A stretch of 64,000 nt of DNA, from positions 124,001-188,000 of the forward strand of contig JAPLKU010000019.1 in assembly GCA_026387935.1 (NCBI GenBank), given 5' to 3'. The position numbers were made by a program, and so were the translations under genes. The stretch's first letter is position 1. Every line of letters begins with the position of its first letter. Shown piece by piece: positions 37,584-46,469 of the stretch. The notes beneath the pieces are model-generated. The model did not search any database. It was not told the origin of the DNA and saw only the letters and a program-made list of their open reading frames with translations. This stretch comes from Gemmatimonadota bacterium (GTDB lineage Bacteria > Gemmatimonadota > Gemmatimonadetes > Gemmatimonadales > Gemmatimonadaceae).

Positions 37584-38689
37584 TGCCGGCGTCGCTCACC
37601 GGGGTGCGCACCCCCGCACTCCTCATTGACCCCGCGCGAGTCGAATCCAACGTGCGGGCCATCGTCGCACAGCTTGGGGGCAACGCCGCGCGCTGGCGCC
37701 CGCATGTGAAAACGGCAAAGCTCGGCGCGGTCATGCAGCTCATGCTCGACGGCGGCATCACCCGCTTCAAATGTGCGACCACGCTCGAACTCAAGGCGCT
37801 GCTCGACGTCGGCGCGCGTGATGCACTCGTCTCCTTCCCGCATGTCGGCGCGAACGCCGCGCGCATTCGCGAACTCGCGGCGGCACACCCGAACGCGCGC
37901 GTGATGGCGCTCATCGAGGGAGAGGCGCATCTCGCGAGCTGGCGCGGCAGCGGCCTCGGGCTCTTTCTCGACCTCAACTCGGGCATGAATCGCACGGGCG
38001 GCACGCCCGACCTCGCCCGCATCACGACCGTCGCGCGCGCGGTGGTCGCTGCCGGATGCGAGTTCCGCGGACTGCACTGGTATGACGGCCATATGCATGC
38101 GTTCGACGATCGCGCCGCGCGTGACAGCGCCGCGCAGGCCGGCTACGCAATCCTCGGCGCGATCGTGCGTGGGCTCACCGCCACCGGCATCGCGGTTCCG
38201 GAAGTGATCGTCGCCGGGACACCGGCGACATCGTCGGCCGCGGCGTACGCGGGCTTCGCGCAATGGCCGACGGACGTGCAAGTGTCTCCGGGTACCGTGG
38301 TCTACAACGACACCACGAGCCTTTCCCAGTTGCCGGAATCATGGGGGCTCCGCCACGCGGTGCATGTCCTCACCACCGTGGTCAGTCATCCGTCGCCCTC
38401 ACGCTTCACCTGCGACGCCGGTCACAAGTCCGTTGCCGCCGACGCGGGCGTGCCTACCTGTGACGTCGTCGGCCATGCGGAGTGGATGCCCGATCGTCCG
38501 AGCGAAGAGCACCTGCCGGTGGACGTCCCGCCGGGCACACCGTTGCCGCCCATCGGGACGCAGCTGCTCCTCGTCCCGCGCCACGTCTGCCCGACCGTGA
38601 ACAACTTCGACGACGCCATCTTCATGTCCGGCACGACGGTTGATCATCTGGAACGGGTCACCGCACGCGGCCGCGAGGCACCGTTATAG
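37583..38689 (+). CDS. D-threonine aldolase/D-serine dehydratase-like PLP enzyme
   Basis: A 368-residue fold-type III PLP enzyme. The N-terminal alanine-racemase-like barrel has TPALLIDPARVESNVRAIV and the PLP-lysine segment WRPHVKTAKLGAV; the C-terminal part has a metal site near PRHVCPTVNNFDDAIF, as in metal-activated D-threonine aldolases and D-serine dehydratases. The likely reaction is on D-3-hydroxyamino acids. The strict order with a YbjQ protein is of unknown meaning. Confidence 0.85.
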   Translation: MPASLTGVRTPALLIDPARVESNVRAIVAQLGGNAARWRPHVKTAKLGAVMQLMLDGGITRFKCATTLELKALLDVGARDALVSFPHVGANAARIRELAAAHPNARVMALIEGEAHLASWRGSGLGLFLDLNSGMNRTGGTPDLARITTVARAVVAAGCEFRGLHWYDGHMHAFDDRAARDSAAQAGYAILGAIVRGLTATGIAVPEVIVAGTPATSSAAAYAGFAQWPTDVQVSPGTVVYNDTTSLSQLPESWGLRHAVHVLTTVVSHPSPSRFTCDAGHKSVAADAGVPTCDVVGHAEWMPDRPSEEHLPVDVPPGTPLPPIGTQLLLVPRHVCPTVNNFDDAIFMSGTTVDHLERVTARGREAPL

Positions 38690-38872
38690 TTGCATATCGT
38701 TCCAACCAACCGTACCGTTTAGGCCTGTGGATTCGACCCCCTACCGGATCACGCTGCTCAGCCAGCCGGCGCCCCTCAGGCACGCGCCTTTGCCGACGGC
38801 GATGAGCGGCGCGAAGCTCGCGGAACAGGTGCGTGGCGTGCGGCGCAACGTACGCTCCCGCAGATCGCCCCT

Positions 38873-40096
38873 TTGAACGTGAAGGGACGCCGCGCGGCCG
38901 TTCGTTTCATCTTCATCACCGTCGTCCTCGACGTGATTGCTATGGGGATCATCATCCCCGTACTGCCGTCGCTGATCCGTGAGTTCGTGCACGGCGACAT
39001 GGTGCGAACGTCCACGTACTACGGCGTCTTTGGCACCGTGTGGGCCCTGATGCAGTTCTTCTGCTCGCCGATCATCGGCATGCTGTCGGACCGGTTTGGC
39101 CGCCGCCGCGTGATTCTCCTCGCGAACTTCGGGTTGGGACTCGACTACATCGTGATGGCGCTCGCACCGTCAATCGGCTGGCTGTTTGTTGGGCGAATTA
39201 TTTCGGGCATCACCGGGGCGAGCTGGACCACGGCGGGCGCGTACATCGCTGATGTGACGGAGCCCGAGCATCGTGCCAAGGGGTTCGGCATACTCGGCGC
39301 GGCGTGGGGCGTGGGGTTTGTACTCGGCCCCGCCCTGGGTGGCGTGCTTGGCGGAGTGGATCCGCGGTTGCCGTTCTGGACGGCGGCCGTGCTGACGTTG
39401 GCGAACGCGATGTACGGATTGTTCGTACTACCGGAATCGCTGCCGCTGGAGAAACGCACGGCGTTCAACTGGAAGCGCGCGAATCCGGTGGGCGCGCTCA
39501 CGTTGCTGCGCTCGCATCACGAACTCCTTGGCCTCGCGGCAGTCAACGCGATCTACTTTCTCGCGCACCAGGCCTTTCCGAGTATGTTCGTACTCTACGC
39601 CGGCTATCGATATGGCTGGGGGCCGCGCGCGGTGGGGCTCACCCTCGCGGTGGTTGGGGTGTGCACGGCGATCGTGCAGGCCGGCCTCATCCACAAGGCG
39701 GTGGTCCGGTTCGGCGAGCGTCGCTGCCTCGTGGCCGGCCTCGCGTTTGGTGTGGTGTCGTTCTCCGTGTGGGGCCTTGCGTCCGTCGGATGGGTGGGCC
39801 TGTTTGCCATTCCGTTCGGATCGATGATGGGACTCTTCAGTCCATCGGCGCAGGGGCTGATGTCCAAACGCGTCAGCGCATCGGAGCAGGGGCAGCTCCA
39901 GGGCGCGGCCGCGAGCATCATGGGCATCACGGGTATGATTGGCCCGGCGCTCTTCACGATGACCTTCGCCGCGTTCATTGATGGCAAAGGCTTTCAGTTG
40001 CCCGGCGCACCCTTCTTTCTGGCCGCCGCACTGGCCACGCTGGCCATGCTGGTCGCGTGGCGAGTGACGCGACCGCAGGCTGCGACGCCCGCCTGA
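38873..40096 (+). CDS. MFS transporter of the TetA-like type
   Basis: A 407-residue 12-segment drug:H+ antiporter-type MFS protein. The A motif is clear (GMLSDRFGRRRVILLANFG), as are the entry segment MGIIIPVLPSLIREFV and the motif C-like GVGFVLGPALGGVLGG. The start is TTG at 38873 or GTG at 38879; neither has a good ribosome site. Similarity is to the Tet/TCR group in general, and it should not be taken as a tetracycline resistance gene. Confidence 0.85.
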   Translation: MNVKGRRAAVRFIFITVVLDVIAMGIIIPVLPSLIREFVHGDMVRTSTYYGVFGTVWALMQFFCSPIIGMLSDRFGRRRVILLANFGLGLDYIVMALAPSIGWLFVGRIISGITGASWTTAGAYIADVTEPEHRAKGFGILGAAWGVGFVLGPALGGVLGGVDPRLPFWTAAVLTLANAMYGLFVLPESLPLEKRTAFNWKRANPVGALTLLRSHHELLGLAAVNAIYFLAHQAFPSMFVLYAGYRYGWGPRAVGLTLAVVGVCTAIVQAGLIHKAVVRFGERRCLVAGLAFGVVSFSVWGLASVGWVGLFAIPFGSMMGLFSPSAQGLMSKRVSASEQGQLQGAAASIMGITGMIGPALFTMTFAAFIDGKGFQLPGAPFFLAAALATLAMLVAWRVTRPQAATPA

Positions 40097-40118
40097 GTTA
40101 CGCCGGCGCGCGACGCGC

Positions 40119-40124
40119 TTGACA
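40119..40124 (+). promoter_or_regulatory. Candidate -35 box of the panB leader
   Basis: TTGACA at 40119-40124 is a perfect -35 hexamer. A weak -10 (TAGGTT, 40143-40148) lies 18 bases downstream. A start near 40155 would give a leader of about 170 nt that includes both terminator-like hairpins. Confidence 0.45.
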
Positions 40125-40176
40125 TTCAGCGCGGGGCAAGGATAGGTTATTTCTACAATTGAAGTCGTGGTCATTT

Positions 40177-40267
40177 GCCGCCTATTGCAGCCACGTAAAA
40201 TAAATGCTAAAAATGCGACCGCCGGGCGGCGTTCCTTACTGCCCCGGCGATTTTGTTTATAGGCGGC
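40177..40267 (+). promoter_or_regulatory. Candidate structured RNA in the panB leader
   Basis: GCCGCCTAT (40177-40185) is perfectly complementary to ATAGGCGGC (40259-40267), forming a 9-bp closing stem around 73 nt. Inside lies a second stem, CGCCGGG (40220-40226) with CCCGGCG (40243-40249), followed by ATTTTGTTTAT. The 3' side of the closing stem shares its last three bases with the 5' arm of the terminator at 40265-40304, so the two could be mutually exclusive. This is the layout of a leader switch; the ligand is unknown. Known panB leader elements such as the pan RNA motif should be compared. Confidence 0.5.
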
Positions 40268-40304
40268 CGTGTCTCCTCGAATTCCTGGAGACTCGGCCTT
40301 TTTT
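40265..40304 (+). terminator. Intrinsic terminator immediately upstream of panB
   Basis: GGCCGTGTCTCC (40265-40276) pairs with GGAGACTCGGCC (40287-40298) with one mismatch, followed by TTTTTT (40299-40304). The run of T ends 20 bases before the panB ATG, leaving no room for a promoter between. panB transcription must therefore read through it, which makes it an attenuator. Confidence 0.75.
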
Positions 40305-40324
40305 CGTTTGACGGAGGAGTGGGG

Positions 40325-41182
40325 ATGGGAGAAGCACAGGCGGCACGGAAGGTCACGACGCACACGTTGCGAGAGTTGAAGGCGAAGGGACAGCGGGCGG
40401 TGTGCGTCACCGCGTACGACTACCCGACTGCGACGTTCGCCGACCGCGCCGGAGTGGACCTGATTCTCGTCGGCGATTCGGCGGCCATGACCGTCCTCGG
40501 CCACGCCAACACACTGTCCATCACGATGACGGAAATGCTCGTGTTCGCTCGCGCGGTTGCGCGCGGCGCCAAGCGGGCATTCGTCCTCGGCGACCTGCCT
40601 TTCCTTTCGTATCAAGTCTCCGATGCCGATGCGATCACGAACGCCGGCGCATTTCTCGCGGCCGGTTGCGATGCCGTGAAGTGCGAAGGTGGGCGCCGAG
40701 TGGCGCCGCGCGTTCGCGCGATGACGGACGCCGGCATCGCCGTGATGGGACACATCGGACTCACGCCGCAGGCGCTCGGCCAACAGGGTGGCTATCGCGT
40801 GCAGGGGAAGACGCGCGCGCAGACCGCGGTGATTCTCGATGACGCGAAAGCGCTCGAAGATGCCGGCGCCTTCGCGATTCTCCTCGAAGCCCTTCCGCCG
40901 GAATCGGCCGCGTTCGTTCGCGAGAACCTCTCGATTCCGGTGTACGGCATTGGTGCCGGCGCGCAGGTGGACGGCCAGCTCGTCATTTCGCACGACCTGC
41001 TCGGCAACTTCGTGGGTGAAGTGAAGCCGCGTTTTGTGTCGCGGCTCGCGAGCGTTGATGCCGTCGTGACCGAAGCATTCAGCACCTATGCCGACCAGGT
41101 GCGCTCCGCCCAGTTCCCGGCGCCGGAGCACTGGTACTCGCTCGACTCCAAAGAACTCCTCTCACTCGCCGCCGCTTCCTGA
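40325..41182 (+). CDS. panB: 3-methyl-2-oxobutanoate hydroxymethyltransferase
   Basis: A 285-residue enzyme of pantothenate synthesis that transfers a hydroxymethyl group from 5,10-methylene-THF to 2-oxoisovalerate. Family features: ITAYDYPTATFADRAG-like start (here VTAYDYPTATFADRAG), LILVGDSAAMTVLGHANT, LPFLSYQ, AVKCEGGRRVAPRVRAMTDA and GHIGLTPQALGQQGGYRVQG. GGAGGAG lies 5-11 bases before the ATG. It heads an operon with a sulfur-carrier protein, MoeZ-like enzyme and threonine synthase. The leader carries an attenuator (40265-40304). Confidence 0.95.
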   Translation: MGEAQAARKVTTHTLRELKAKGQRAVCVTAYDYPTATFADRAGVDLILVGDSAAMTVLGHANTLSITMTEMLVFARAVARGAKRAFVLGDLPFLSYQVSDADAITNAGAFLAAGCDAVKCEGGRRVAPRVRAMTDAGIAVMGHIGLTPQALGQQGGYRVQGKTRAQTAVILDDAKALEDAGAFAILLEALPPESAAFVRENLSIPVYGIGAGAQVDGQLVISHDLLGNFVGEVKPRFVSRLASVDAVVTEAFSTYADQVRSAQFPAPEHWYSLDSKELLSLAAAS

Positions 41183-41192
41183 GACCATACAT

Positions 41193-41465
41193 ATGCCAGC
41201 CACACTCTTTCTGCCCGCCATTCTCGCCAAGCTGGCCGACGCCAAACAGTTCGAAGTCAGCGGCGACACGGTTGGCGAACTCGTCTCCGACGCCGCCACG
41301 CGCTTTCCTGCGCTCGGCACCCGCCTTCGCGACCCGAATGGCGAACCGTACGCGTTCGTCACATTCTACCTGAACGATGAAGACATCCGGTTTCATGGCG
41401 GGTTTGGCGCCAAGGTCAGCGACGGAGACGAACTCACCGTCGTACCCGCCATTGCGGGGGGCTGA
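41193..41465 (+). CDS. MoaD/ThiS/CysO-type sulfur carrier protein
   Basis: A 90-residue beta-grasp protein ending in Ala-Gly-Gly, the C-terminus that is adenylated and turned into a thiocarboxylate. It has the family pattern: FLPAILAKLADAKQFEVSG, VGELVSDAATRFPAL, and SDGDELTVVPAIAGG. By itself it could serve molybdopterin, thiamin, cysteine or methionine synthesis. Because it lies between panB and a MoeZ-like enzyme and next to threonine synthase, not with moaE, I favour the CysO/amino-acid type. It starts 10 bases after the panB stop; the next gene follows at +3. Confidence 0.88.
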   Translation: MPATLFLPAILAKLADAKQFEVSGDTVGELVSDAATRFPALGTRLRDPNGEPYAFVTFYLNDEDIRFHGGFGAKVSDGDELTVVPAIAGG

Positions 41466-41468
41466 GTA

Positions 41469-42620
41469 GTGGAACTCCCAACCCTCACGCACGAAGAGAT
41501 TCTTCGCTACAGCCGGCATCTGATTCTGCCGGACGTCGGCGTGGAAGGCCAGCGCAAGCTCAAGGCCGCGCGCGTGCTGCTCATTGGCGCCGGTGGGCTC
41601 GGCTCGCCACTCGCGTTGTACCTCTCCGCCGCCGGTGTGGGCCACATCGGCCTCGTGGACTTCGACGTTGTCGATGTCACCAACCTGCAGCGTCAGGTGT
41701 TGCACGGCACCAGCGACGTGGGCACACCAAAGATCGCGTCGGCGCGCAAGCGAATCGCGGAAATCAATCCGCACGTCGAGTTGACCACCTACGAGACGCC
41801 GCTGAACTCGACCAACGCGCTCGAGATCTTCAAGGATTACGACATTGTCGTTGACGGCACCGACAACTTCCCCACGCGCTACCTCGTGAACGACGCGTGC
41901 GTGCTGCTCGGTATTCCGAACGTGTACGGCAGCATCTATCGGTTCGAGGGTCAGGCGTCGGTGTTCGCGACACAGGACGGGCCGTGCTATCGCTGCCTCT
42001 ATCCCGAGCCGCCACCGCCGGGACTGGTACCGAGTTGCGCCGAAGGCGGCGTGCTCGGCGTCCTGCCGGGGCTCGTCGGCACGCTGCAGGCGACCGAAAC
42101 GATCAAGCTCATTCTGGGCATCGGCGAATCACTCGCCGGGCGGCTGCTCCTCATCGACGCGCTCGGCGCAAACTTCCGCACCGTGAAAGTGCGCAAGGAC
42201 CCGAACTGTCCCGTGTGCGGCACGCACGAAATCACGACGCTCATTGATTACGAACAATTCTGTGGTTCACCACATGTGGGAGGAGACCCGAAAGTGAGTT
42301 TCAACGTTCCGGAAATCACGCCGACGGACGCCGCCGCGCGACTGGCGAAGGGCGAGATCGACATCGTGGACGTGCGCGAGCCGCACGAACTGCAGATCGC
42401 GAAGTATCCGAAGGTGACGGCCATTCCGCTTGGCCAGCTCGTCGACCGCATCGCCGAATTGCCGCTCGATCGTGATCTCGTGCTCGCGTGTCGGTCTGGC
42501 GTGCGCAGCGCGAAGGCCGTGCAGCAGCTGCAGGCGGCAGGGTTCACCCGCGTGTCGAACCTCGCGGGCGGGATTCTGCGGTGGATCGACGAGGTCGACC
42601 CGTCGCAGCCGAAGTACTGA
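41469..42620 (+). CDS. MoeB/MoeZ-type adenylyltransferase-sulfurtransferase
   Basis: A 383-residue E1-like enzyme that adenylates the carrier C-terminus and loads sulfur on it. The adenylating domain shows LLIGAGGLGSPLALYLSAAG, FDVVDVTNLQRQ and the zinc CxxC pairs CYRCLYP and CPVCGTH; the C-terminal rhodanese domain (about residues 285-380) has the active Cys in VLACRSGVRSAKAVQQL. This is the MoeZ two-domain layout of Mycobacterium and MOCS3. The GTG start lies 3 bases after the carrier gene. Confidence 0.92.
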   Translation: MELPTLTHEEILRYSRHLILPDVGVEGQRKLKAARVLLIGAGGLGSPLALYLSAAGVGHIGLVDFDVVDVTNLQRQVLHGTSDVGTPKIASARKRIAEINPHVELTTYETPLNSTNALEIFKDYDIVVDGTDNFPTRYLVNDACVLLGIPNVYGSIYRFEGQASVFATQDGPCYRCLYPEPPPPGLVPSCAEGGVLGVLPGLVGTLQATETIKLILGIGESLAGRLLLIDALGANFRTVKVRKDPNCPVCGTHEITTLIDYEQFCGSPHVGGDPKVSFNVPEITPTDAAARLAKGEIDIVDVREPHELQIAKYPKVTAIPLGQLVDRIAELPLDRDLVLACRSGVRSAKAVQQLQAAGFTRVSNLAGGILRWIDEVDPSQPKY

Positions 42621-42653
42621 CAAGCAATACGAAAAACACCAACTTCAGCGACC

Positions 42654-43910
42654 ATGACGCAGGCAACGATCGCGCGCGAAAGCGCACTGGCAGTTCTCCC
42701 GCAGCACTGCAAACTCTGCGGTACCGAGTATCCCGCCGAGGCGAATGCCATCTGCGGTGAATGCCTGGGGCCGCTCGAGCCGACGTATCCGAAGGATCGG
42801 GTCCTCCCCGACCGTGAGGACATCGCACGGCGCGCGCCGAATCTCTGGCGATACAAGGAGTGGCTGCCGTTCATTGGCGAGCCGGTGTACTCAAAGGAGA
42901 CGGGTTTCACGCCGCTCATTGAAGTGCCGCGCCTCGCCGAGAAACTCGGTGTCGCGCGAGCGTGGGTGAAGAACGATGCTGTGGCGCAGCCGACGCTTTC
43001 GTTCAAGGATCGTGTGGTCACCACTGCGATCAACGCGGCGCACGCGCTGGGCTTGGGCGTGATTGGTTGCGCGAGCACGGGGAACCTCGCGAATGCCGTG
43101 GCGGCACACGCCGCCCGCGCGGGACTGCCGGCGTGGATTTTCATTCCGGAGGATCTCGAGCCGGCGAAGGTGATCAACACGGCGGTGTTCGGCGCGAATC
43201 TCGTGCGGGTACGCGGCCACTATGACGATGTGAATCGTCTCTGTTCGCAGCTCGCAGACCGGTTTGGCTGGGGCATGGTGAACGTGAACCTGCGCGGCTA
43301 TTACGGCGAAGGGTCGAAGACAATGGCGTTTGAAATCGCCGAGCAGCTCGGGTGGCGCCTGCCGACGGCCGTCGTGGCGCCGATGGCCGGCGGGTCGCTG
43401 ATCACCAAGCTCCGAAAGGGATTCGGCGAGTTCCAGGCGGCCGAGCTCGTAAGTGGTGCGAGCCCGCGACTTTACGGCGCGCAGGCGAGTGGGTGCGCGC
43501 CCATCGTGCGGCTCGTGGAGTCTGGTGCGGCAACGCTGACGCCCGAAATTCCGAACACGATTGCGCGGTCGATTGCAATCGGGAATCCGGCCGATGGACC
43601 CTTTGCCGCGCGCGCGATGGTGGAGAGCGGCGGCTGGGGCGCGCATGTTTCTGACGAAGAGATCGTGTCCGCGATTCGGTTGCTGGCCGAGACGACGGGC
43701 GTGTTCACCGAGACGGCGGGCGGCGCGACGGTGGGCGCGGCGCTCAAGCTGGCGGCTCAGGGACGCCTCACGCGCGACGATGAAGTGGTCATCTGCATTA
43801 CCGGCAACGGGCTCAAGACGACGGACGTGGTGCGGGATGTGCTGCCGCAGGCGCCGATCGTGGATGCGAAGGTGCGTGAGGTGGCGGCGCTGGTGGCGGC
43901 GAGGTCGTAG
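42654..43910 (+). CDS. thrC: Threonine synthase-like PLP enzyme with zinc ribbon
   Basis: A 418-residue fold-type II PLP enzyme. The N-terminus has a zinc-ribbon-like pair of CxxC motifs (CKLCGTEYPAEANAICGECL), the PLP lysine is in PTLSFKDRVVTTA, and the asparagine/Ser loop is IGCASTGNLANAVAAHA. Threonine synthase converts O-phosphohomoserine to threonine. It lies 33 bases after the MoeZ-like gene in the same operon, an arrangement that suggests a link with protein-bound thiocarboxylate, for example to form homocysteine or cysteine. That second role is inference. Confidence 0.87.
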   Translation: MTQATIARESALAVLPQHCKLCGTEYPAEANAICGECLGPLEPTYPKDRVLPDREDIARRAPNLWRYKEWLPFIGEPVYSKETGFTPLIEVPRLAEKLGVARAWVKNDAVAQPTLSFKDRVVTTAINAAHALGLGVIGCASTGNLANAVAAHAARAGLPAWIFIPEDLEPAKVINTAVFGANLVRVRGHYDDVNRLCSQLADRFGWGMVNVNLRGYYGEGSKTMAFEIAEQLGWRLPTAVVAPMAGGSLITKLRKGFGEFQAAELVSGASPRLYGAQASGCAPIVRLVESGAATLTPEIPNTIARSIAIGNPADGPFAARAMVESGGWGAHVSDEEIVSAIRLLAETTGVFTETAGGATVGAALKLAAQGRLTRDDEVVICITGNGLKTTDVVRDVLPQAPIVDAKVREVAALVAARS

Positions 43911-43977
43911 GCAGCGGCCCAAGCGTCACCGCGTGGCGGGTACCACGGCCGCCCGTGCACATGACTAATCTGCTACC

Positions 43978-45219
43978 GTGCACACGAGCGACATCTTGAC
44001 CACGGCCGCCGACCAGATCGCGTCGAACAAGATTCGATCTTTTTTCACTCTGCTCGGCATCATGGTCTCCGTGGCCTTCCTGGTTGCCGTCGTGGCGATC
44101 ATCCAGGGCATGAACGCGTACGTGACGGAAAACGTCGCCGGCGCTGTCATCGGCGCGAACTCGTTCCAGGTGCGCCGCACTCCCCTCACGGTTGGTCCGT
44201 TCGATGACGAGGCGTGGCGTCGCGTCCAGCGACGGCCGTCAGTTGATCGGCGGGACGAGGCCGCCGTGCGCGCGGCGCTTCCAGAGGCGGAGGCCATCGC
44301 GCTGACATCGGGCTTTCCCACGCCGGTCACCGATGTCGTCTGGCGCAACCAATCCCTCGGCGGCATCGCGGTGACAGGTGTCACGCCGGAATACCAGATC
44401 GTCCAGGACTACCGATTCGACTCGGGTCGCCCCATCTCGAGCCTGGATCTCGAGCAGCGCCGCGCGGTTGCCGTCATCGGCCACGACGTCGCGGACAAGT
44501 TGTTTCCGAGTGTCGACCCGGTCGGGCAGGACGTGCGGCTCGGCGGCGAGCACTTTGAGGTGATCGGGGTCGTCGCGGCGAAAGGCAGTGTCCTCGGCCA
44601 GTCCTTCGACACCTTCGCGCTGATTCCGTACACGCGATTCGAGATGCTGTACGGCCGCCGCCAGACGGTGACGATTTCGGTGAAGATGCGCGATCCCGAA
44701 ACCATCACGCCGGCCATGGCGCGCGTCGTTGAGGCGTTGCGCGTCACGCGACGGCTTCGCCCGGGACAGGAGAACACGTTTTCGGTCGAGACGGCGGAGG
44801 CGCTGGTGGCGTTCTGGAAGAACCTCACGCGGGTGCTCTTCAGCGTGGTGCCCGCCATGGTGGGAATCGGCATCGTCGTGGGCGGTATCGTGATCATGAA
44901 CATCATGCTCATGGCCGTCACCGAGCGCACCCGCGAAATCGGCATTCGCAAGGCGGTGGGGGCCCGCGCACGTGATATCGAGCGGCAATTCCTCGCGGAG
45001 GCCGTGATGCTCTCCGCGCTCGGCGGCGCGTTGGGGATCGTTGCCGGCTGGGCCGTCGCCGGCCTTGTCGACGCCGTCTCCCCTCTCCCGGCACGGATCA
45101 CCGGGTGGTCCGTTGCGGTGGCCCTGCTCCTCGGCGTGAGCATCGGCGTGATCTTCGGCGTCTATCCGTCGCGTCGCGCCGCGCGCCTCGACCCGATCAC
45201 CGCGATGCGGGCCGAATGA
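43978..45219 (+). CDS. MacB-type ABC transporter permease
   Basis: A 413-residue permease of the FtsX/MacB type: an N-terminal membrane segment (FFTLLGIMVSVAFLVAVVAI), a large periplasmic MacB_PCD domain (about residues 45-270), then three segments in the FtsX-like domain, with the conserved ERTREIGIRKAVGARARDIE loop that contacts the ATPase. The GTG start is at 43978. No ATP-binding subunit lies in the window next to it. It is coupled to a second permease gene by a four-base overlap. Confidence 0.9.
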   Translation: MHTSDILTTAADQIASNKIRSFFTLLGIMVSVAFLVAVVAIIQGMNAYVTENVAGAVIGANSFQVRRTPLTVGPFDDEAWRRVQRRPSVDRRDEAAVRAALPEAEAIALTSGFPTPVTDVVWRNQSLGGIAVTGVTPEYQIVQDYRFDSGRPISSLDLEQRRAVAVIGHDVADKLFPSVDPVGQDVRLGGEHFEVIGVVAAKGSVLGQSFDTFALIPYTRFEMLYGRRQTVTISVKMRDPETITPAMARVVEALRVTRRLRPGQENTFSVETAEALVAFWKNLTRVLFSVVPAMVGIGIVVGGIVIMNIMLMAVTERTREIGIRKAVGARARDIERQFLAEAVMLSALGGALGIVAGWAVAGLVDAVSPLPARITGWSVAVALLLGVSIGVIFGVYPSRRAARLDPITAMRAE

Positions 45220-46469
45220 CCGCACCGATCAACGGCGACCGCATCCGCGAAAACTTCGCCATCGCGATTGACAATCTCCGCGCGAACAAGCTCCGGAGCG
45301 GGCTGACTATCCTGGGGGTTGTCATCGGTGTGGCTACGGTGATGACTATGGCCACGATCGTCGATGGGATACAGTCGCAGATCGTACGATCGTTCGAAGT
45401 GGCCGGCCCGACGACGTTCTACGTGCTTCGGATTTTCAGCACGGCCCGCACCGACCCGAATAATCCTCCGAAGTGGATTCGCATTCGGCCGGAACTCACG
45501 CCGGCCGAAGCCGAGGCCATTGCCGCCCTCCCGGAAATCGCCTACTCCGCCATCTGGGCACGGGCCCAGGGCCGTATCGAGTACCTCGGTAGTCGGACGC
45601 AGCCGCTCGCCATCTGGGGCGCCGACGATCGCTTCACCGACGTGCAGGGGGGAGGCCTCGAGGCGGGTCGCTGGCCAACGCGGACGGAATTGAAGATCGG
45701 TGCTCCGGTCGGCGTCATTGACGCCGAGCGCGCACGGCAGGTCTTTGGACGGATCGAACCCATCGGAAAGACCATTCAGCTCGGCGGCCGTCCCTTGCAG
45801 GTAATCGGCCTCTACCGGCCACAGGACAATATTTTTCAGCCGCAGGGACAGGAGATCGGCGCCATCGTGCCGTACCGGTTTGCGCTCTACAACTTCACGA
45901 TCGATCGGCTGCGCTCCCTTTGGATTCCGGTGAAGCCGCGTGACGGTGTGTCCGTCACGGAGGCGCAAGAGGCGGTGACCGTACTGCTCCGTACGCGCCG
46001 CGGGCTGCGACCCGGCGACCCGGACACGTTCGACCTCGTCACGCAGGGCCAGATCCTGGACACCTTCAACAAGATCACCGACGCGTTCTTCCTCGTGATG
46101 ATCGCACTCGCATCAGTAGCCCTGATGGTCGGCGGGATCGGCGTCATGGCGATCATGACCGTTTCAGTCACGGCACGTACGCGCGAGATTGGCGTGCGGA
46201 AGGCGCTCGGTGCGACGCGCCGCGACATCTTGATTCAGTTCCTGACCGAAGCCGCGACGCTGACACTCATTGGTGGCGCGATTGGCATCGTGACCGGCCT
46301 CGTCCTCGGCCAAATAGCGACGACGTTGATCAAGATCGAGGCCACGACGCCGATCGGCTACACGCTCATTGCCGTCGCCGTCAGCATCCTGATCGGCGTC
46401 GTCTTCGGCGTGGCACCGGCCCGGCGGGCCGCCAAGCTCGACCCGATCGACGCGCTCCGGTACGAGTAG
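45216..46469 (+). CDS. MacB-type ABC transporter permease
   Basis: A 417-residue permease of the same family as its neighbour: an N-terminal segment (LTILGVVIGVATVMTMATIV), a periplasmic domain and the C-terminal FtsX domain with ARTREIGVRKALGATRRDIL. The ATG at 45216 overlaps the previous stop (ATGA), so the two are probably made in equal amounts and form a heterodimer. Their sequences are clearly diverged, so they are not a recent duplication. The ATPase must be encoded elsewhere. Confidence 0.9.
   Translation: MTAPINGDRIRENFAIAIDNLRANKLRSGLTILGVVIGVATVMTMATIVDGIQSQIVRSFEVAGPTTFYVLRIFSTARTDPNNPPKWIRIRPELTPAEAEAIAALPEIAYSAIWARAQGRIEYLGSRTQPLAIWGADDRFTDVQGGGLEAGRWPTRTELKIGAPVGVIDAERARQVFGRIEPIGKTIQLGGRPLQVIGLYRPQDNIFQPQGQEIGAIVPYRFALYNFTIDRLRSLWIPVKPRDGVSVTEAQEAVTVLLRTRRGLRPGDPDTFDLVTQGQILDTFNKITDAFFLVMIALASVALMVGGIGVMAIMTVSVTARTREIGVRKALGATRRDILIQFLTEAATLTLIGGAIGIVTGLVLGQIATTLIKIEATTPIGYTLIAVAVSILIGVVFGVAPARRAAKLDPIDALRYE

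Noticed and set aside
38873-40096. Tetracycline resistance gene
   Set aside because: Only general TetA-like MFS features are visible; many such transporters have other substrates.
39428-41131. 567-codon minus-strand frame across the MFS gene and panB
   Set aside because: It is antisense to two well-supported genes and has a His/Arg-rich, non-protein-like composition.
41193-42620. MoaD-MoeB of molybdopterin synthesis
   Set aside because: No moaE, moaA or moaC is near, and the MoeZ-type rhodanese fusion with threonine synthase fits amino-acid sulfur transfer better; not excluded.
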